Source: Burkholderiales bacterium (lineage in GTDB: Bacteria > Pseudomonadota > Gammaproteobacteria > Burkholderiales > Burkholderiaceae_C). Taken from it: a stretch of 47,141 nucleotides of DNA. The stretch covers positions 1 to 47,141 of the forward strand of contig JACPYV010000127.1 of the NCBI GenBank assembly GCA_016195825.1. Reading direction: 5' to 3'. A program made the position numbers and the translations under genes. How positions within the stretch are numbered: the first letter of the stretch is position 1; the number at the start of each line of letters is the position of its first letter. The notes under the pieces were generated by a model. The model saw only the letters and a program-made list of their open reading frames with translations. It was not told the DNA's origin and searched no databases. Below, piece by piece: positions 45,307 to 47,141 of the stretch.

Positions 45307-47130
45307 ATGAGCTTTGCTTTTGCGAACAAGAGAACACTGCTGGCACTGGCCTGTGGCCTGCTGGCAGCGGGTGCCACCCAGGCCGGCGTGTCCAACGCCC
45401 AGGTCGACAAGGGCTTGGCCAGCGCGGTGCTTCGCGCCGCGCCCAGCACCGACCGCCTGATCATTGGCTACCGCGACGCCGCCGAGGCCGATACGGCCGA
45501 TGCCCGCGTCATGCGTGCCCGCAGCGTCGACGTCAACGCGATGTCCGCGCGCCTGGGGCAGGTCAACGCCGCACTGGCCCTGCGCGGCGCGCAGGCCCGC
45601 GTGCTGCGCCAGATGGGCACTGGCGCTCATGTGTTCAAGCTGGACAAGGCCTTGTCCCACGGTGAACTGCAGCGCCTGGCGGCCGACCTGAAGGCGTCCG
45701 ACCCCAACATCGCCTATGCGGAACCCGACCGCAAGATGTACCCGCTGATGACGCCCAGCGACACGAGCTACAGCTCGCAGTGGGACCTGTACGAGACGAC
45801 GGGCGTCATCCGCGCCCCGGCCGCCTGGGACCTGGCCACCGGCTCCGGCGTCACCGTCGCCGTCATCGACACTGGCATCCGCCCACACGCTGACCTGTCG
45901 GGCCAGATCGTGGCCGGCTACGACATGATCAACGACACGGCTGTCTCCAACGACGGCAACGGCCGTGACAGCGACCCGAGCGACCCCGGCGACTGGACCG
46001 CCGCCAACGAGTGCGCCGCGGGCGATCCGGCCAGCAACTCCAGCTGGCACGGCACCCATGTGGCCGGCACCATTGCCGCCAAGACCAACAACGCCCTGGG
46101 CGTGGCAGGTATCGCCTTCAACGCCAAGATCCAGCCGGTGCGCGTGCTGGGCAAGTGCGGTGGCTACACCTCTGACATCGCCGACGGCATGATCTGGGCC
46201 TCGGGTGGCACCGTCTCGGGCCTGCCGACCAATGCCACGCCGTCCCGCGTGATCAACATGTCGCTGGGCGGCGGCGGGGCCTGCGACACCACCAGCCAGA
46301 ACGCCATCAACAGCGCCCGTTCGCGCGGCACCGTGGTGGTGGTGGCCGCCGGCAATGAGAACCAGAACGCCAGCAACTCCAACCCGGCGAACTGCACCGG
46401 CGTCATCGCCGTGGCGGCGACGGACCGCAACGGCGCCCGCGCCTACTACTCGAACTACGGCAGCATCGTCGCGCTGGCCGCGCCGGGCGGTGACGTGCGC
46501 TCGTCCAGCAGCAACGGCATCCTGAGCACGCTCAATGCCGGTACGCAAAGCCCCGGCGCCGACAGCTACGCCTACTACCAAGGCACGTCCATGGCCACGC
46601 CGCACGTGGCTGGCGTCGTCGCGCTGATGCTGAGCGCCAAGCCCACCGCCACGCCCGACCAGATCAAGGCGGCGCTGCAAAGCAGCGCACGCGCCTTCCC
46701 CGGCACCTGCTCGCAGTGCGGCTCGGGCATCCTGGACGCGGCAGCCGCAGTCACGGCCATCAGCGGCACCGGTGGCTTGCCGACCGTCAATGAAACCGAG
46801 TCCAACGGCACGATCGCCACGGCCAACACCGTGTCGGCGCCCGCCAACGTGGCGGGCACCATCGGCTCCACCAGCGACACCGACTATTTCAAGGTGACGC
46901 TGCCGGCGGGCAAGACGCTGTCCGCGACGCTGACCATGGCCAGCAGCAGCAACGACTTCGACCTCTATGTGAAGAACAGCTCGGGCACGACGCTGGCGAA
47001 GAGCGAGAAGGCCGCCGGCCAGGTCGACAGCACGACCTACGCCAACGGCGGCAGCAGCGCCGTCACGCTGTACGTGCAAGTGCTGCGCTACAGCGGCACC
47101 GGCGCCTACACGCTGAAGCTGCAGTGGTGA
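45307..47130 (+). CDS. Secreted subtilisin-family protease (S8) with PPC domain
   Basis: A 607-residue extracellular serine protease. The start at 45307 gives a signal peptide (RTLLALACGLLAAGATQAG). An I9-like propeptide covers about 30-130. The catalytic triad is Asp188 (VAVIDTGIRPH), His248 (HGTHVAGTIA) and Ser428 (GTSMATPHVAGV). The C-terminal pre-peptidase (PPC) domain begins at about 495 (NETESNGTIATANTV) and ends YTLKLQW. This arrangement is common in secreted proteases of gliding or soil proteobacteria. Cleavage of both propeptide and PPC domain is usual in the family. Confidence 0.95.
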   Translation: MSFAFANKRTLLALACGLLAAGATQAGVSNAQVDKGLASAVLRAAPSTDRLIIGYRDAAEADTADARVMRARSVDVNAMSARLGQVNAALALRGAQARVLRQMGTGAHVFKLDKALSHGELQRLAADLKASDPNIAYAEPDRKMYPLMTPSDTSYSSQWDLYETTGVIRAPAAWDLATGSGVTVAVIDTGIRPHADLSGQIVAGYDMINDTAVSNDGNGRDSDPSDPGDWTAANECAAGDPASNSSWHGTHVAGTIAAKTNNALGVAGIAFNAKIQPVRVLGKCGGYTSDIADGMIWASGGTVSGLPTNATPSRVINMSLGGGGACDTTSQNAINSARSRGTVVVVAAGNENQNASNSNPANCTGVIAVAATDRNGARAYYSNYGSIVALAAPGGDVRSSSSNGILSTLNAGTQSPGADSYAYYQGTSMATPHVAGVVALMLSAKPTATPDQIKAALQSSARAFPGTCSQCGSGILDAAAAVTAISGTGGLPTVNETESNGTIATANTVSAPANVAGTIGSTSDTDYFKVTLPAGKTLSATLTMASSSNDFDLYVKNSSGTTLAKSEKAAGQVDSTTYANGGSSAVTLYVQVLRYSGTGAYTLKLQW

Positions 47131-47141
47131 GTGGCCCGGTC

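Noticed and set aside
44374..47079. A 901-residue minus-strand frame spanning the protease
   Set aside because: Only the last 167 residues (44374-44877) have a signal peptide and ribosome binding site; the rest is antisense to the subtilisin gene.

Overview
The window is high-GC DNA with tightly packed genes, overlapping start/stop codons, TonB- and lipoprotein-type surface proteins and a DUF3683/FAD/Fe-S fusion dehydrogenase that I know from Betaproteobacteria. This points to a Burkholderiales member of the Roseateles/Mitsuaria/Rubrivivax kind. That placement comes from protein style only and was not tested by a search. I saw no rRNA, tRNA, CRISPR array or intact insertion sequence.

Layout. 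(1) 1-4325, minus strand: two overlapping genes of unknown function; the downstream one runs off the left edge. (2) 4427-4768: a small unrecognised gene. (3) 4769-21246, plus strand: a fructan (levan/inulin) utilisation locus. It holds a GH32 enzyme with an N-terminal LamG-like domain, a TonB-dependent receptor, a lipoprotein with three copies of a beta-sandwich domain, a LacI-family regulator, a complete ABC sugar importer (binding protein, two permeases, ATPase), a second GH32 enzyme that is a lipoprotein, and a PfkB-type fructokinase. Six copies of one 18-bp palindrome (consensus near atgtctatcgatagacat) lie before the first GH32 gene, the regulator gene and the ATPase gene; they are the likely operators of the LacI protein. 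(4) 21279-22061: a LacI-type fragment without its DNA-binding domain, abutting the next operon. (5) 22097-28515: an RND efflux operon (outer-membrane factor, lipoprotein adaptor, pump) divergent from a TetR gene, with an inverted-repeat operator region between them. (6) 29082-35079: an S9 prolyl oligopeptidase, a ParE-type toxin/antitoxin pair, the frameshifted relic of another S9 peptidase, small unrecognised genes and dispersed non-coding repeats; this stretch looks eroded. (7) 35278-38058, minus strand: ECF sigma factor, FecR-like anti-sigma factor and an M35-like zinc peptidase. (8) 38852-39145: a small HTH protein preceded by a palindrome. (9) 39272-47130: housekeeping-like genes (glycerophosphodiester phosphodiesterase, giant FAD/Fe-S dehydrogenase, HIT protein), a small exported protein and a secreted subtilisin.

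How the fructan genes probably work together (inference): surface or periplasmic GH32 enzymes and the triple-domain lipoprotein bind and cut fructan; the TonB receptor brings oligosaccharides across the outer membrane; the ABC importer takes the products across the inner membrane; the kinase makes fructose phosphate; and the LacI protein represses until a fructose-derived ligand appears. The most interesting observation is that the domain repeated three times in the lipoprotein is the same kind as the one inserted in the second GH32 enzyme, which suggests a SusD-independent glycan-capture protein in a proteobacterial fructan system.
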